Positions 33,691 to 44,735 of a stretch of DNA of 64,000 bases are shown one piece after another. The translations under genes and the position numbers were made by a program. Source of the stretch: Agrypnia vestita (lineage: Eukaryota > Arthropoda > Insecta > Trichoptera > Phryganeidae); NCBI GenBank assembly GCA_016648135.1, contig JADDOH010000328.1:186001-250000 (forward strand). The letters run 5' to 3'. Under the pieces are notes generated by a model, which saw nothing but the letters and a program-made list of their open reading frames with translations, did not search any database and was not told the DNA's origin. Within the stretch, counting starts at the first letter, position 1. Each line of letters opens with the position of its first letter.

Positions 33691-33799
33691 TAAAAAGTAG
33701 TCCGCTATTGATATCAGCGACTCAATTAGTTTTCCGATTTTCTCAAGATAATCGATTTACTGAAGTTAAAAAAAAGTATTATTATTCTCTGTTCTAGTA

Positions 33800-34085
33800 T
33801 TCTGTGATTCACGTTAACTGCTTCCTTTAGTTCTGGTTTCGTGACACGTAACGTCTCATAACGTATGGTGTTAGGGTGACACCTGTGTTACGGCGACACC
33901 TGGAGCGCACTTGTTTAGTATTCAGTTCAGACGCAATAAACTCACTCGAGGGAAGACATATATTTCTTCCTGGTCTGGGAAGAAAACCAGATCCAAACAT
34001 CTAGGATTTGACACAGAAAAATCTCATTGAACGATTGTTCTCTGTTGACACAATCATTAATGGAAGTGGTCCAAAAGTAGGAATG
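33800..34085. other. Unassigned; possible LTR-like fragment
   Basis: GCGCACTTGTTTAGTATTCA, an AATAAA near 33938 and a final CCAGATCCAAACA give a loose resemblance to the 3' half of an LTR. No second copy is present, so this is only a suggestion. Confidence 0.2.
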
Positions 34086-34130
34086 CAGTGTACTTTATGT
34101 ACGTTTCTAATATCAACATTTTTTTAACAA

Positions 34131-34405
34131 GCAAACTCAGATGCTTTGGACATGTTGAGCGAATGAATGAGGAAACAATGATAAGAAAGATATTTGACGC
34201 AAGCGTTGACAGTGCCAGAAAGAGAGGGCGACCGCGGAAGACGTGGCATGACCAGATTAACGAAATACTGGATGATGGTTCTGTTAGGAGCCTCAAAAAT
34301 CTTCGAGCTTGTATGCGAAGATGTATGAATGTAGACAGAAGAGTGCGGTGCTCTATAATCTCTGCCTACTCCCGCGAAGAGACGGTGTGATGGCAAATAA
34401 GTTGT
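34131..34405 (+). mobile_element. RTE-like LINE, 5'-truncated copy
   Basis: The plus frame (34088-34390) encodes CFGHVERMNEETMIRKIFDA, RGRPRKTWHDQINEILDDG, then NLRACMRRCMNV, a shortened DRRVRCSIISAYSREETV and TGA (34388-34390). Internal loss of the EAKVVCQ block and a decayed tail (CAAATAAG) show moderate age. Truncation point near 34131. Confidence 0.85.
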
Positions 34406-34409
34406 TCTT

Positions 34410-35855
34410 ACTTCCGTCCATGTACAAGTTGAATATCCATATTTCTCTACCTTGCAATATAAAATTAATTTTAAAATAGCAAGCCATGAGTATATCATTT
34501 TAGCTAGCCTTTAATAAAGTGATAACAAGGATTATTTTTGGATAGGGTTAACAGCGAGTTTTGATCCCTTCTAGCATTTCCAATTTCACTCGATCCCTTC
34601 AAGCACGCGCCGCAGATAAAACACTTGATACAAGATTGTGTGAATGAACACCAACAAGTTGAATTAGTAATATTACACAAGTACACTTACAGCTGGTCTA
34701 TTCCAGAATAAGAGGGAGCTTGACTTCACAGACGGGTGCATTAAGTGGTGAAATAAAAGTAATTAAACATATATGCGATACTAGCTCCACTTTAATTCTG
34801 GTTTTTATTCATTTAAAATTCGCTTATATTTCACTGAAAAAAAGTGCTCGTAAAAAAGAAAAAAGACAAAACAAATCATCAATATGTACATTAAAAAAAA
34901 ACGACATTGTATGCTAAAATAGTTGCGTTGATCCAGAAATTAGAAAATAGAATAACCTGCGCAAATATCATAACCATTTTGTGATAGACCTTCCGCTTAA
35001 AAATTTAGATGCACAATTGAATACTGGAAATGAATAAAAACTAAGTGCAAAAATAAAATTTATAAGATAAGTATATAGACTAGCAGTTAAGCTGCTAAGC
35101 CCTGCGGGGCGGCTTATGCGATATGCATTCCACATGGAATATTGAGTGACACTCATTTTTTTATAAATAAAGCACTAAACCACGTGAGTATTTTATAATT
35201 TTAAGTATTAAAATAACTAGCTCACGTGTGGTACCAGCGTGAAGTAGTTTTGAAAATATTAATGAAAAGGTGTGTAAAATAGCACATAAAGAGCGATAAA
35301 GACTATATTCTCTTTTTGCCTTTTATTTATAAATGCACCAAAAACAAGAAACAATAATGAGAGGAAATTATTTCAAAACTAGGATATTATGTGTCAAAAC
35401 CATTATTTATTTTCACGTGATAGAATTGACATCAGTTATTTTATTTTCATGTAACACGAACAGCTGTTTTATATACGTTTGTTTTATGTTGCTATGCGAT
35501 TAAGATGGGCATCAAGAAATGTGTGGGTCTCCTTGAGTATATTTAACTTCTTCGATGTATGCTTCATTTTATGATACAAAAAGAATCTGTTTTCAATATC
35601 TGCAAATTTTTTATCATTTTATTTGTAATGAAGCCAATGAATTTTTCATAATCGATATAAGTTATTGTAAGGATAGTAACATGTCCTTAGGTTTTCACGA
35701 CCGTTCAGTATCTTCTGGGATTTTCTGCCTTTTATATGTGACCTCTCTGGCCGACGTTTCATTCAATTTCAATTTTTTTTTTTAACATTTACATTACAAA
35801 CACAAAATTTAATTTTTTTTTTCTGGGGGAACCCGCGTCAAATAGTCCTAAAAAG
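34410..35855. other. No recognisable gene
   Basis: Unique AT-rich sequence. Small pieces near 35640-35670 and 35742-35759 resemble repeats elsewhere (56.6 kb foldback; 23.9 kb motif). Short open frames have no similarity I can name. Confidence 0.3.
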
Positions 35856-35867
35856 GACTTTAAAACT

Positions 35868-35910
35868 CCCGACGTTTCGAACAGCTAACACTGCTCATTC
35901 TCAAGTGCCT
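35868..35910 (-). repeat. Hammerhead-like stem II plus GAAACGTC
   Basis: On the minus strand a 6-bp stem (GAGCAG / CTGTTC with one G-U pair; 35879-35884 and 35891-35896) is followed at once by GAAACGTC (35871-35878), where ACGT could be the minimal stem III and the C the cleavage-site base. The CTGATGA half is degenerate (reads near GAGAATGA). Interpreted as a decayed Penelope-type hammerhead; weak. Confidence 0.35.
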
Positions 35911-35974
35911 CTTATTTTAAGTCCTGCCCAAAACTGGACGAGTAAACCCGACTGTTCGACGCAATAGCCAGAAC

Positions 35975-36927
35975 AAACTAACTAACTAACTAACTAACCA
36001 TCACGCCGTTTCCCTGCAGGGGTAGGCAGAGAGGATTGAACGCCACACTCTTCTATCCTGGCACACCACTTTTGCTTCGGCCACATTCATACATCTTCTC
36101 ATACACGTTCTACGATTGTTGCGGCTTTTAACAGGGCCATCCTCAAATACTTGTAGTACCTGATCGTGCCAGGTCTTTCGCGGACGCCCTCTATTCCTGT
36201 TGCCTTCAACATTCGCCTCATATATTTTCTTAACCATCCTTTCCTCGTTCATACGTTCCACATGACCAAACCATCTCAGCACTCCTTTCTTTATTCTCTC
36301 TACCACACTACAGCCAGCATTGCATTCACTTCTAATTTGTTCATTCCTCACTCTATCGACCAAAGATTTTCCACACAAGCGTCTTAGTGACCGCATTTCC
36401 ACCGCATTCAGTCTACTTTCATTCCTCTTTTGCCAATTCCAGGCTTCACTTCCATACATAAGGGTTGGCACTAGAACGCCATTATGTACCGCTAGTCTTG
36501 CTTCTTTTGACAGATTCTTATTGGCCATAATTGCATTTAGTGCACCATTAACTTTGTTTCCCGCAGTTACTCTCCTTTCGATATCATTCTCAGCCTTGCC
36601 GTCTCTACTAAACATACTTCCCAAATACACAAACTCGTTCACTTGTTCTAAGCATTCGTTGTTTATAATTACATCACACTTAGTCACTCTTTCGTCTCTC
36701 TCGAATACCATCACTTTCGATTTGCTGACATTCATCAAAAGTTCACTCTGCATGCATACATCGGACATCCTGGATACCAAGCACTGCAGATCAGCTTCAC
36801 TGTTAGCCACTAATACTGCATCGTCTGCGTATAGCAGACAGGATATGGTGAGTCCGTCCATTTTCGCTCCAACTTCTAGATCCTTCAGTTCTTTCATACA
36901 ATTATCCATATACAGGTTGAAAAGCCA
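35975..36927 (-). mobile_element. RTE-like LINE, 5'-truncated young copy 1
   Basis: About 950 bp on the minus strand. The 3' end is an (AGTT)n-type tail, visible on the plus strand as AACTAACTAACTAACTAAC (35975 onward), only 4 nt after the stop codon. The 5' truncation is at about 36927, within the SPWLFNLYMDN region. Nearly identical to 48836-49652. Short 3' UTR and simple-repeat tail are typical of the RTE clade; the endonuclease domain is absent, so the clade assignment is provisional. Confidence 0.9.
36001..36927 (-). pseudogene. Reverse transcriptase C-terminal half (RTE-like), truncated
   Basis: An open frame of about 309 codons without internal stops. It begins at WLFNLYMDN, continues through the catalytic LLYADDAVLVAN (motif C), the MNVSKSKVMVFE block, YLGSMFSRDGKAENDIERR, LVPTLMYGSEAWNW, RWFGHVERMN, RGRPRKTWHDQ and CQDRRVWRSILSAYPCRETA. 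These are the thumb, connection and C-terminal blocks of RTE-like LINEs. Fingers, most of the palm and the endonuclease are missing by 5' truncation. The upstream extension to 36978 is flanking sequence. A preserved frame with near identity to another copy suggests recent insertion. Confidence 0.88.
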
Positions 36928-36934
36928 TACATTG

Positions 36935-37190
36935 ATGATACAGTTAGAGTTAAAAAGCATACTTCTTAAGGCATTCAATTCGAAGAATTATAAATTTTCA
37001 TGCATAAAAGCTTTAACCTGCAGGCATTATTTATTATCATAACTACCCAATATATGAATTTTTTATTTATAGCATAATTTTTAAACTTGCTTGTGGAGAC
37101 CCATCGCCACGATGACACACTTCAAAATTTAAATTACGGTCTTAACTTTTACGAGAGAAGGTTGAAGCGAAGTAATGTATTGAATAATGA
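36935..37190. other. No recognisable gene or repeat
   Basis: AT-rich flank. Confidence 0.25.
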
Positions 37191-37194
37191 TTGC

Positions 37195-37450
37195 ATCCCT
37201 GGTAAATGTTGTGTGTTAGCGGCGTGCTTGATGGGGTAGTGCGGGCCGAGGAGGAAGGGGGGGGGGATCGGGCGTCCCTCTGGGGGTAACGGAGGCATTA
37301 CTCACCCCCTTTATATCCCATACAAAATACAAAACAATATATTTGTACAATGGGCGCCCCCTTCTTGCATTATGCAGATTTCAATAAGCGGGCATCCCAA
37401 TATAGTGGCGGGGATCAGTGTTGCCAGATCAAATGGGTTGAAGGAGGGAG
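37195..37450. other. GC-rich pocket, candidate conserved noncoding DNA
   Basis: G-rich run (including GGGGGGGGG at about 37258-37266) and non-repetitive GC-rich sequence without open frames. Possible regulatory DNA. Confidence 0.3.
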
Positions 37451-37844
37451 ATTATTTAACGAAAATGTTGCCCGAATTTTCGTTCTAGAGCCAAATTTCT
37501 CTCTCTAAAGCTCAAACGATGAAAATAATGTGGGTGTACCCGATGTATCGCAAATCGGACAATTCAATTTTTAATCTCAAAAAGTTCGCATTTTTTTCTG
37601 TTTTTTGAAAAACACAAATCCCGGTACCTACCTAGTCCATCGGTAGTACCATTTTAATAGTTATTTTTAATTAATATGCTTTTCTGTGATAATAAAATAA
37701 TTGGAAAAGACAACGATTATCTGTGCATACTTTTATCTGGGAAGGGATTTAATTTAAACAAAAATATACTTTACTTATTTTGTCATTGCACCTTTCTTAT
37801 GGTAATTTTCTCATCTCGTCGTTGTGTATTATTGGACATTATAC

Positions 37845-37950
37845 TCTCAAGCCAGCTCACACAGGTCTTAAGCCCTGGGCCATCCTATAAAAAAGCTTTC
37901 CATAATGTTTCTCATATAAATAGTTTCGTCTCTGTGAGACTTCTATAATT
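37845..37950 (+). repeat. Dispersed repeat C, copy 2
   Basis: AGCCAGCTCACACAGGTCTT, AAGCCCTGGGCCATCCTATA and TCGTCTCTGTGAGACTTCTA in order, as in copies at 40.96 and 53.74 kb. It runs directly into a family 2 SINE at 37953. Confidence 0.7.
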
Positions 37951-37952
37951 TC

Positions 37953-38112
37953 TAGTTGGTCTTGCGGTTAGAACTCCAAAGGTCGCGGGTTTGAACCTCA
38001 CTTCAGACCAGCAAATTAGTTCTACTTTCATAGCACAAGCTTTTAACTTAGTTTGAAAATATTAAGAATATTGATATGACACGTATTCCGTTTTCACATC
38101 TCTATTTTTTTT
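37953..38112 (+). mobile_element. tRNA-derived SINE, family 2, copy E
   Basis: Plus-strand head TAGTTGGTCTTGCGGTTAGA, B-box region GGTCGCGGGTTTGAACCTC (near 37980-37998), body CATAGCACAAGCTTTTAAC and end GACACGTATTCCGTTTTCAC, then a T/A-rich tail. Clear second SINE family member; adjacent to repeat C. Confidence 0.78.
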
Positions 38113-38329
38113 TAAGAAAAAAAAAATGAAATTTACTTTCAGCAATGTGAAATTGAATTGTAGTAATATCAGAATAATTAGTGGTTTTTAAACATAGTTT
38201 TATTTATGTATATATAAATGATTGCTATCATTAAAAACTAATTTATAAAGACTCAATTTTTAAAAAATATCATCTTTTTTATTTATTTTTTATAATTTAT
38301 CAATTTAATATTATTTATTTAATATATAT

Positions 38330-38560
38330 ATAAAAAAAAACAACGTAAAAATTTTTTTATCTAAAAATTTTTCCTAAAAAAAATCATACGTAAAAATGAG
38401 ATAAAATAAGAGAAAAAATGAAACCGATAATAACAAAAAAAATTACTATAAAGAAGTTACGGACGTTACACAAAGTTACGGGGACATCTACAGACAGAAG
38501 ATAGACGGACGGATGGAGAGACAGAGTACGAAATTATTATAATTGGAATTGGATAGAAAA
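38330..38560 (-). mobile_element. Helitron-like family B, minus-strand piece
   Basis: The reverse complement matches 5265-5400: CCAATTATAATAATTTCGTA, the GTCCGTC...GTCTG microsatellite, CCCCGTAACTTTGTGTAACG and TCCGTAACTT. The hairpin and CTAG end are not present, so it is a truncated copy. Confidence 0.5.
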
Positions 38561-38604
38561 CTGAAACCATTATTTAGATATTAGTAAAAACTTGAAATTT
38601 TAAA

Positions 38605-39350
38605 TACAAATAACACATTGTACAAACCACTATTTTTTTAAGTTATCAATATGTTAGGGGTCAATGGTCCCTTCATCAGATTAAAATATAGTCCTTTCAT
38701 CAGAATACATACTAAAAATTAAAAATCAAAGTATAGACATTAACAAAATTAAAAATAAATATATGGGAGATAAATAACTAATTAAGAAATAACAACTGAA
38801 AAAATGAAAATAAATTTTAATTTATCTAATCTATTTGCAAATATTTAGGATTCAAAATATAAAAATTATAAAAAAACATTAGTCATTTTTGTATACGAAT
38901 TAAAGAGGACTTAAATTTAATTAGAATATTTAAATACATTTTTTCCATTCATCTTTAAGAAATAAACCATTCTTTGAATATTTAAAAATTTATATATTCA
39001 TAACCACAACATATAATTACATTTTGATAAATTACAGACTTTAGAAATTAAAAGTGTTAATAGCAAATTATTTGTTGTAAATAACCAAATCCTTTTTTCA
39101 AATTTCACAAAAATGTGAAAATAAATATGAATTAAAATCAATCAATCAAATCTTAATTAGTTATTCAACTTAAATCTATTTATTTTTAGTTGTTAATGTC
39201 TACACTTCGATTTTTAATTTTTAGTAAACGTTGTATCCTGATGAAAGGACCATTGACCCCAACACATGTTAATAATTCAATAAACAGTCATTTTATACAA
39301 TGTTTATTTTAATTAAGATAAATAATGTTACCACAAAGTTATTTCTGCAG
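38605..39350. mobile_element. Penelope-like terminal repeats as an inverted pair
   Basis: The left part (minus strand, 38610-38790) and right part (plus strand, 39140-39350) mirror each other. Each has, in order, TTAATTAGTTA, GTTAATGTCTA, a CTGATGA, (A)GGACCATTGACCCC, an (A)CATNTT block and AATAAA. On the right, CTGATGA is at 39238-39244; on the left, TCATCAG is at 38673-38679. The GAAA core is lost in both (CAAC on the right). The arms enclose about 350 bp of AT-rich sequence. Inverted partial copies are a known habit of Penelope elements. Confidence 0.5.
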
Positions 39351-39354
39351 TAAT

Positions 39355-40645
39355 TGAAGAAAAAAAATGGCTAGAATATCATCGTTATAATTTACAATTA
39401 TTTTAAACGTAATTTAAAAGTTTGATATTTATATTAGATATTTAATCCGGATATTTATATTAGATATTTAACCCGGATATTCACCCAGCTTCCTGATAAT
39501 ACATCGTTACGGGCACGCCTCATGCGTAATGCGGAAATAATTGTAAAATTTCACACATCAAACATTTCTATAACTTTTTTATGTAAATTATAAAGCCTTC
39601 CGCACACATGTGTAACTTGGATAATATGGAGGTCATGTGTGCAAATAAAACGTGTTTACACGGGCAATGTATTATTATTACGATGTTTGCATATTTTAGG
39701 GGTACATCGTAACATCCGTACCCAGCATCGGTGAGTGCATCTGTAACAAATCGTGTAAAATGATCACATTAGGATACCGCTTTGGAAGTCATAATTTTAA
39801 AAGAGTATTTCAAAAACGCAGAAAGATAAATTAAATTATTTTGCAAATTTATTTGCAAGTCCGTATATAAAATACGTTCCATGCCTGCAATTAAATAATG
39901 AACTATTTTATTTTTATTTTAAATTATAATTTATTTAAAATACGCCAATCAATTACAAGACCCGAAACGAAATCTGGAGGCATAAATAAGTTATATATAT
40001 GAGATACTTCGGAAAAGTGCACATCGATCACTAAATGCAATGATTAGATAGAAAACTCTTTACATGTATATTTCAGATTAATTTTATAAAAACATTTTTT
40101 TATTTTTACAATATTATTATTAGTATGTTTAAAGAACAACTACTGGATTTTGTGCACATAGGGAACATGATTAATTAAGATAGATTATTAATACGGCGAC
40201 GTTGTGTACTATTTCATGGGAATAACAATTTTCGATAGCGTAGTTATGTCAAATATGTAAAATGAGTTACATAAATAATAAATATTCTACAAAAGGCGCT
40301 TCAAAGTATTCCAGTTGCAACAAAACTCATGGTGCTCGTTTTGAGGTTATTTTTATCATTTATAAAGTCAATTTTAGCACTAATTTGTGTTCGTGCTGTT
40401 TACACGTTGCGATTTAAGTTTAAAATAATAAAATGAAAATAAGTGACGTTAATTTTAAATACATCCGTAATAATTATTTTTGTTTCTTTCCTACAAAACA
40501 ATTTTATTTCCAAATACTAATACCTTTTACGCTGTAATAATCTTTTTTACGGTATCTAATCGTGATTTTTAGTCATTTGTTTAATTTTTATGCACTGCGT
40601 GGCACGGAAAAGGCTGTTTTAAGTTTCATTTAAATAATATTTGAA
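39355..40645. other. No recognisable gene or repeat
   Basis: AT-rich, unique-looking sequence. A small tandem duplication of GATATTTATATTAGATATTT occurs at about 39420-39480. Confidence 0.3.
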
Positions 40646-40650
40646 TATAA

Positions 40651-40695
40651 ACTTATTAAATACAAAGTTTGATAAGAACTTTGTATTTAATAAGT
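40651..40695. repeat. Perfect 19-bp inverted repeat
   Basis: ACTTATTAAATACAAAGTT (40651-40669) and its exact complement (40677-40695) around a 7-nt loop. No flanking element recognised. Confidence 0.8.
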
Positions 40696-40954
40696 GTAAT
40701 AAATATGCTGCTAGTAGTATTCCAAAAGTTATGTTCTATTAACGATATCTAATTGGTAATATATTCTGAATCAATGTGCGTAGCATACATTTCCTTAACA
40801 TTTTTTGTTGAATAGTAATAAAATTAATAATATTGTCTGGCATAGTCTGTTCAAATATTTGAAAGAATACAGATTTAGAACATATAGCTAATCAACTTTC
40901 AAACTTTTGATAATTTGTGGATTACGGTGAAATTGATGAACGTTGCATTGTGTA

Positions 40955-41075
40955 AAGTGATCACTTAAGCCAGCTCATGCAGGTTATTAGCCCTGTAGCT
41001 ACCCTATTAAGACTTCCATACACGTTTCCAATGTAAATAGCTTTGTCTCTGTGTGACTTTTATATACTTTTTTCG
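40955..41075 (+). repeat. Dispersed repeat C, copy 3
   Basis: GTGATCACTTAAGCCAGCTC, ATGCAGGTTATTAGCCCTGT, AAGACTTCCATACACGTTTC and CTTTGTCTCTGTGTGACTTT in order. Confidence 0.7.
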
Positions 41076-41509
41076 CTGGCCAACTATATTTGCTCGGATC
41101 GCCTGTTCACTTATGTATCTGTAGTTTTTACTAGCTGACAAACACAAGACTGTGTCTCGTAGCGATGATGTCGCTGCTTTTATAAGGTCCTTGATATATG
41201 GAATCTACTCGAATATTTCCGGGTATTCTGCGGGTTTCTAATCGCTTCCATTTTATTCTAAAACATCCAGAGTGTTGGAAAATCATCAATTATTCGTTCA
41301 TAATCTATTCATTCTTCACTCCCTCGGACATAGATCTGTGACGAACGAAGAATGAACAAATTAAGAGGAAATTCAGCGTGGAACCTTCCACCTTTACTAG
41401 TTCCTCCACCGTAAGAACACCCATATACTCGTAATATCAAATTGTTGTGTGTATGTTATAAATGTGTATTCTTTCAAATATTTGAAGGAACTATGGGTAG
41501 AGAAATGGT

Positions 41510-41600
41510 ATGGTCCCTCACATGATACATATCCTTCACTATGTATAAATAGAAGTTTTCCATATACCTAAATAGCTTCGTCTCTTCGAGACTTCTATAA
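41510..41600 (+). repeat. Dispersed repeat C, copy 4 (3' part)
   Basis: TTTTCCATATACCTAAATAG, CTTCGTCTCTTCGAGACTTC, TATAATTTATC. It lies just upstream of the tandem array. Confidence 0.55.
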
Positions 41601-41659
41601 TTTATCTTAATCAATATCTTTTTAAATAATTTAGTATTAAATTTAAATGAAAGCCTTCA

Positions 41660-42315
41660 AAAAGTTGAAAAACATCACGCAGTCAACAGTTAAAAAATAA
41701 AAATAATTCGATCAGCAATCTAACGAAGTCTGGTGGAGCATGTTGCATGCATGGTGGAGTATGGAGCATGTTAAAATGTTGCAAAAACATTACGCAGTCA
41801 ATAGTTACAAAATAAAAATAATTCGATCAGCAATCTAACGAAGTGTGGTGAAGCACGTTTCATGCACGGTGGAGTATGGAGCATGTCAAAATGTTGCAAA
41901 AACATCATGCAGTCAATAGTTACAAAATAAATATAATTCGATCAGCAATCTAACGAAGTCTGGTGGAGCATGTTGCATGCATGGTGGAGTATGGAGCTTG
42001 TCAAAATGTTGGAAAAACATCACGCAGTCAATAGTTACAAAATAAATATAATTCGATCAGCAATCTAACGAAGTCTGGTGGAGCATGTTGCATGCATGGT
42101 GGAGTATGGAGCATGTCAAAATGTTGCAAAAACATCACGCAGTCAATAGTTACAAAATAAATATAATTCGATCAGCAATCTAACGAAGTCTGGTGGAGCA
42201 TGTTGCATGCATGGTGGAGTATTGAGCATGTCAAAATATTGCAAAAACATCACGCAGTCAATAGTTACAAAATAAATATAATTCGATCAGCAATCTAACG
42301 AAGTCTGGTGGAGCA
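41660..42315 (+). repeat. Tandem array, 115-bp unit, about 5.7 copies
   Basis: CGCAGTCAA(T/C)AGTT recurs with its first base at 41678, 41793, 41908 (variant TGCAGTCAA), 42023, 42138 and 42253, so the spacing is exactly 115 bp throughout. Each unit also has AATTCGATCAGCAATCTAAC and GAAGTCTGGTGGAGCATGTT. Differences between units are few point changes and no indels, which points to recent expansion or homogenisation. Not coding: stop codons recur in all frames. Confidence 0.92.
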
Positions 42316-42319
42316 ATTG

Positions 42320-43380
42320 AGTTATATTTTCCACTCGGTAACAGTGTCTGTTTTATGTGAACTAGTAGGTAGTTGGTGCGAGAGATTTACAAGTGTGCAG
42401 GTATGTAGGTAAGTTTTGTTTACCTTGATATGATGACCTTGGAACAGCAACGTATTATCTGACATTTACATTAAACTGACAATTTTAGCTTCAAAGTCGT
42501 TAAAATTATTATTCATTAAAATGTGCTTTAATAAATTTAATAAAAAAATAAACGGGTGTCTGTTTTCGGACATATTACACAAGGGGTTAAGAAACAAAAC
42601 GCACTATGTAAAACTGAACGTCGTGTAGAGTGTCCGCCAGATAAAGATAACAAAGCTTGGGTAAAAATGCAAAAATATTTTATATTATTGAATAAATATA
42701 TTTTTTAAATCACGTTAAAAAATTTAGATTCGGTACATCGGTACAATCAGATACAATCAGTTCAATCGATACAATCAGATACAAATCCCAAATAATTGTA
42801 CCGAAAATAACCGGTATAAATAATGATTTGACCATTGCAAGTAGGTACTAAGTACTAATCGAATTATTCTACTTGTTATTAATTTTTCAGTGTGTACAAT
42901 AATTCGTATGTGTAGTATCAGTACACGAGTATTACTTCAACGTATTGAAAATGATGAGAAATACACTATCCACACCGATAAGTTCTGTCCTAGTGAGATG
43001 TGCAGGGATCCGATAAAATGCACCTGAAACAACGACTAATCAAACCGTTGATAAATCTTATCACTAAAATAGGAAATTGCCTGTTGTCAAGATAACCCTT
43101 AAAAAATTATAACATACTTTGAAAAAAAAAAATTGCTGGCTGGCGGAATATGGCGGAAAAACATGAAAATTTCTAAAATTAGTTTTTCTGTCCAACACAA
43201 AATTCCTAATATTATACCACATTTTTCTTTCAAAAAGTTTTTGAACTTCTTTAACAGATGGCAGCAGCAAATAATCATAATCTTTACGTACATATAAAAT
43301 TCAATCTCATTTTGAGGGATGCTACGTTCTGTTTTGAATGTGGCATCACGGATAATATACGGAATATCAAAATTCACACA
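42320..43380. other. No recognisable gene
   Basis: AT-rich. A small GATACAATCAG / TACAATCAG direct repeat lies at about 42745-42785. Open frames on the minus strand at 43064-43395 have no recognisable domain. Confidence 0.3.
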
Positions 43381-43385
43381 TATTA

Positions 43386-43628
43386 TGTGGCGCATAAAGG
43401 CAAAGGCAGCAATATCTAAAAAAAATTTAAAAATTCAGAGAATTCCTAATTTAAAATGTACTGAATTCTAGATTTTATGTATCCAATCCCTTCCGAAATC
43501 ATGTTTCCTATAAAATTAAAGGTTACGTTTCTTATAAAATCTCGAATTCAGTATATTATAAATTAATAATCCTTGATGACTGAATTCAATTTTTTTTTGT
43601 ACTGCTGCTTTTGCTTTTATACCCCACG
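43386..43628. mobile_element. Palindromic MITE with TATAAAA-like ends, copy C
   Basis: Left end TGTGGCGCATAAAGGCAAAG and right end TTGCTTTTATACCCCAC inverted. Internal TTTAAAATGTACTGAATTCT and ATCCAATCCCTTCCGAAATC are shared with copies A and D. Confidence 0.7.
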
Positions 43629-43784
43629 TATATATAACATTCCTTTTGCAATTACATTGGCATTATTTTCCTGAAAGAGTCGAATGAACTTATGAAATTA
43701 GTTGAGTTAATAATACATGTTTTTATGTTTATATAAGTATATGTTTTATGTTTATCCGTTGTAGGACATAATAATTTATTTGAT

Positions 43785-44216
43785 TCATTTGAGAACTTTT
43801 TATTAACCAATTGGAGTAATTTTACATCTACCGGTTTCGACACTACTGTATCTTCGTCAGGACGGACGCATAATAACTATTCATTACTCATTTTGGTAAT
43901 CAGGTTAATTTTTGAACGGGGGCGCGGTCATAGTTTTGGTGGGAGATAATCGATAATCGATAATATAAAAAATGGGATATTCGTAAAATTTAACTGGTTT
44001 TGGCTTTAATGTTCAGGCATTCTTGATTTCTAATATTTCTAAGTAATCCAATATAAGGCCTCTATTATTTATATACAGAATTTCCGTACAGTTATCTTTT
44101 TTGAGTGTGTCACCTATTTCCAAAACATGGTTTGCGAATTCTGAGAAGTTATTATTATTTTATTTAGACATCTTAAATGTTCCTTTACGCTAATATTTAA
44201 ATTATGCGCTGTTTAA
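43785..44216 (-). mobile_element. Penelope-like element remnant: endonuclease end plus hammerhead-type repeat
   Basis: On the minus strand a coding remnant (44216 to about 44012, next entry) is followed after about 150 nt by CCTGACGAAGATAC...GTGTCGAAACCGGTA (43861-43829) and then TAGATGTAAAATTACTCC. In hammerhead terms: CTGACGA, a 5-bp stem II (GATAC/GTGTC with one G-U), GAAA, and the self-complementary ACCGGT before A. That order (GIY-YIG end, then terminal repeat with ribozyme) is the known Penelope-like architecture. Confidence 0.6.
44012..44216 (-). pseudogene. Penelope-like GIY-YIG endonuclease C-terminal fragment
   Basis: The minus strand encodes NISVKEHLRCLNK, then after a frameshift in an AAT-rich run, NFSEFANHVLEIGDTLKK and ILYINNRGLILDYLEILEIK before a TGA near 44012. 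This follows the KEH ... FAxHxLExxH ... E(x)LEI pattern at the end of Penelope GIY-YIG domains, with D replacing the usual final H of the HVLExGH motif. The reverse transcriptase part is missing. A dead fragment. Confidence 0.6.
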
Positions 44217-44439
44217 TCAATAAAAGTAAAAGTAAAGTATAGGCTTTATCTATACAAATATTATACAGTGGTTTTGGTGTATCGATTTAAGTTAAATATA
44301 ATTTCAGGTGCTTTGTTCATAATTCTTTGTACTATTTCAAAACAATATAGAATGATAGTGACAAACGTCTTGTTATAATTTGTGTGCGCGCTATATTTTT
44401 TTGCGTGCGCTATATGGACTGTGTAGCATGTATTTTGTA

Positions 44440-44735
44440 AAATGACGTTGCCCGTGTGATCGATGACGAATTGTAAATCAGCACCTGCGCGTCCCGCACG
44501 TAATGAAGCGCGCCCGGGCGGGCGGGCGGGGGTCGCGGCTGTTGGTGAGCGCGTTGTGATTCCTGTTGTATTCCCCATCGGCGGAATATATCGCTGGCAG
44601 TTTGGCAAAATCCCCAAAATCGGTTTTCGTTAATTATTTTTCATCCCGCTCCGGCCTTCCGCCCTCTCGCTCGCGCCCGGGGGTTTGTCGATTACTTCCA
44701 CCTCAGTTTACGTGCATTTTTTACAGGGTGTGTAG
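44440..44735. other. GC-rich pocket, candidate conserved noncoding DNA
   Basis: Strongly GC-rich with a (GGGC)n stretch at 44516-44530, then TCGGTTTTCGTTAATTATTTTT (AT homeodomain-like core TTAATTA near 44629). Non-repetitive here. The 118-codon minus-strand frame across it is Ala/Arg/Pro-rich in the GC-rich part only and looks incidental. Confidence 0.35.

Noticed and set aside
36320..37042. 240-codon plus-strand open frame
   Set aside because: It lies antisense to the RTE-like coding region, and the same antisense frame appears at the 49 kb copy. It is a shadow of the LINE frame.
41660..42315. CRISPR array
   Set aside because: The 115-bp units are contiguous without variable spacers and the DNA is eukaryotic; it is a simple tandem array.
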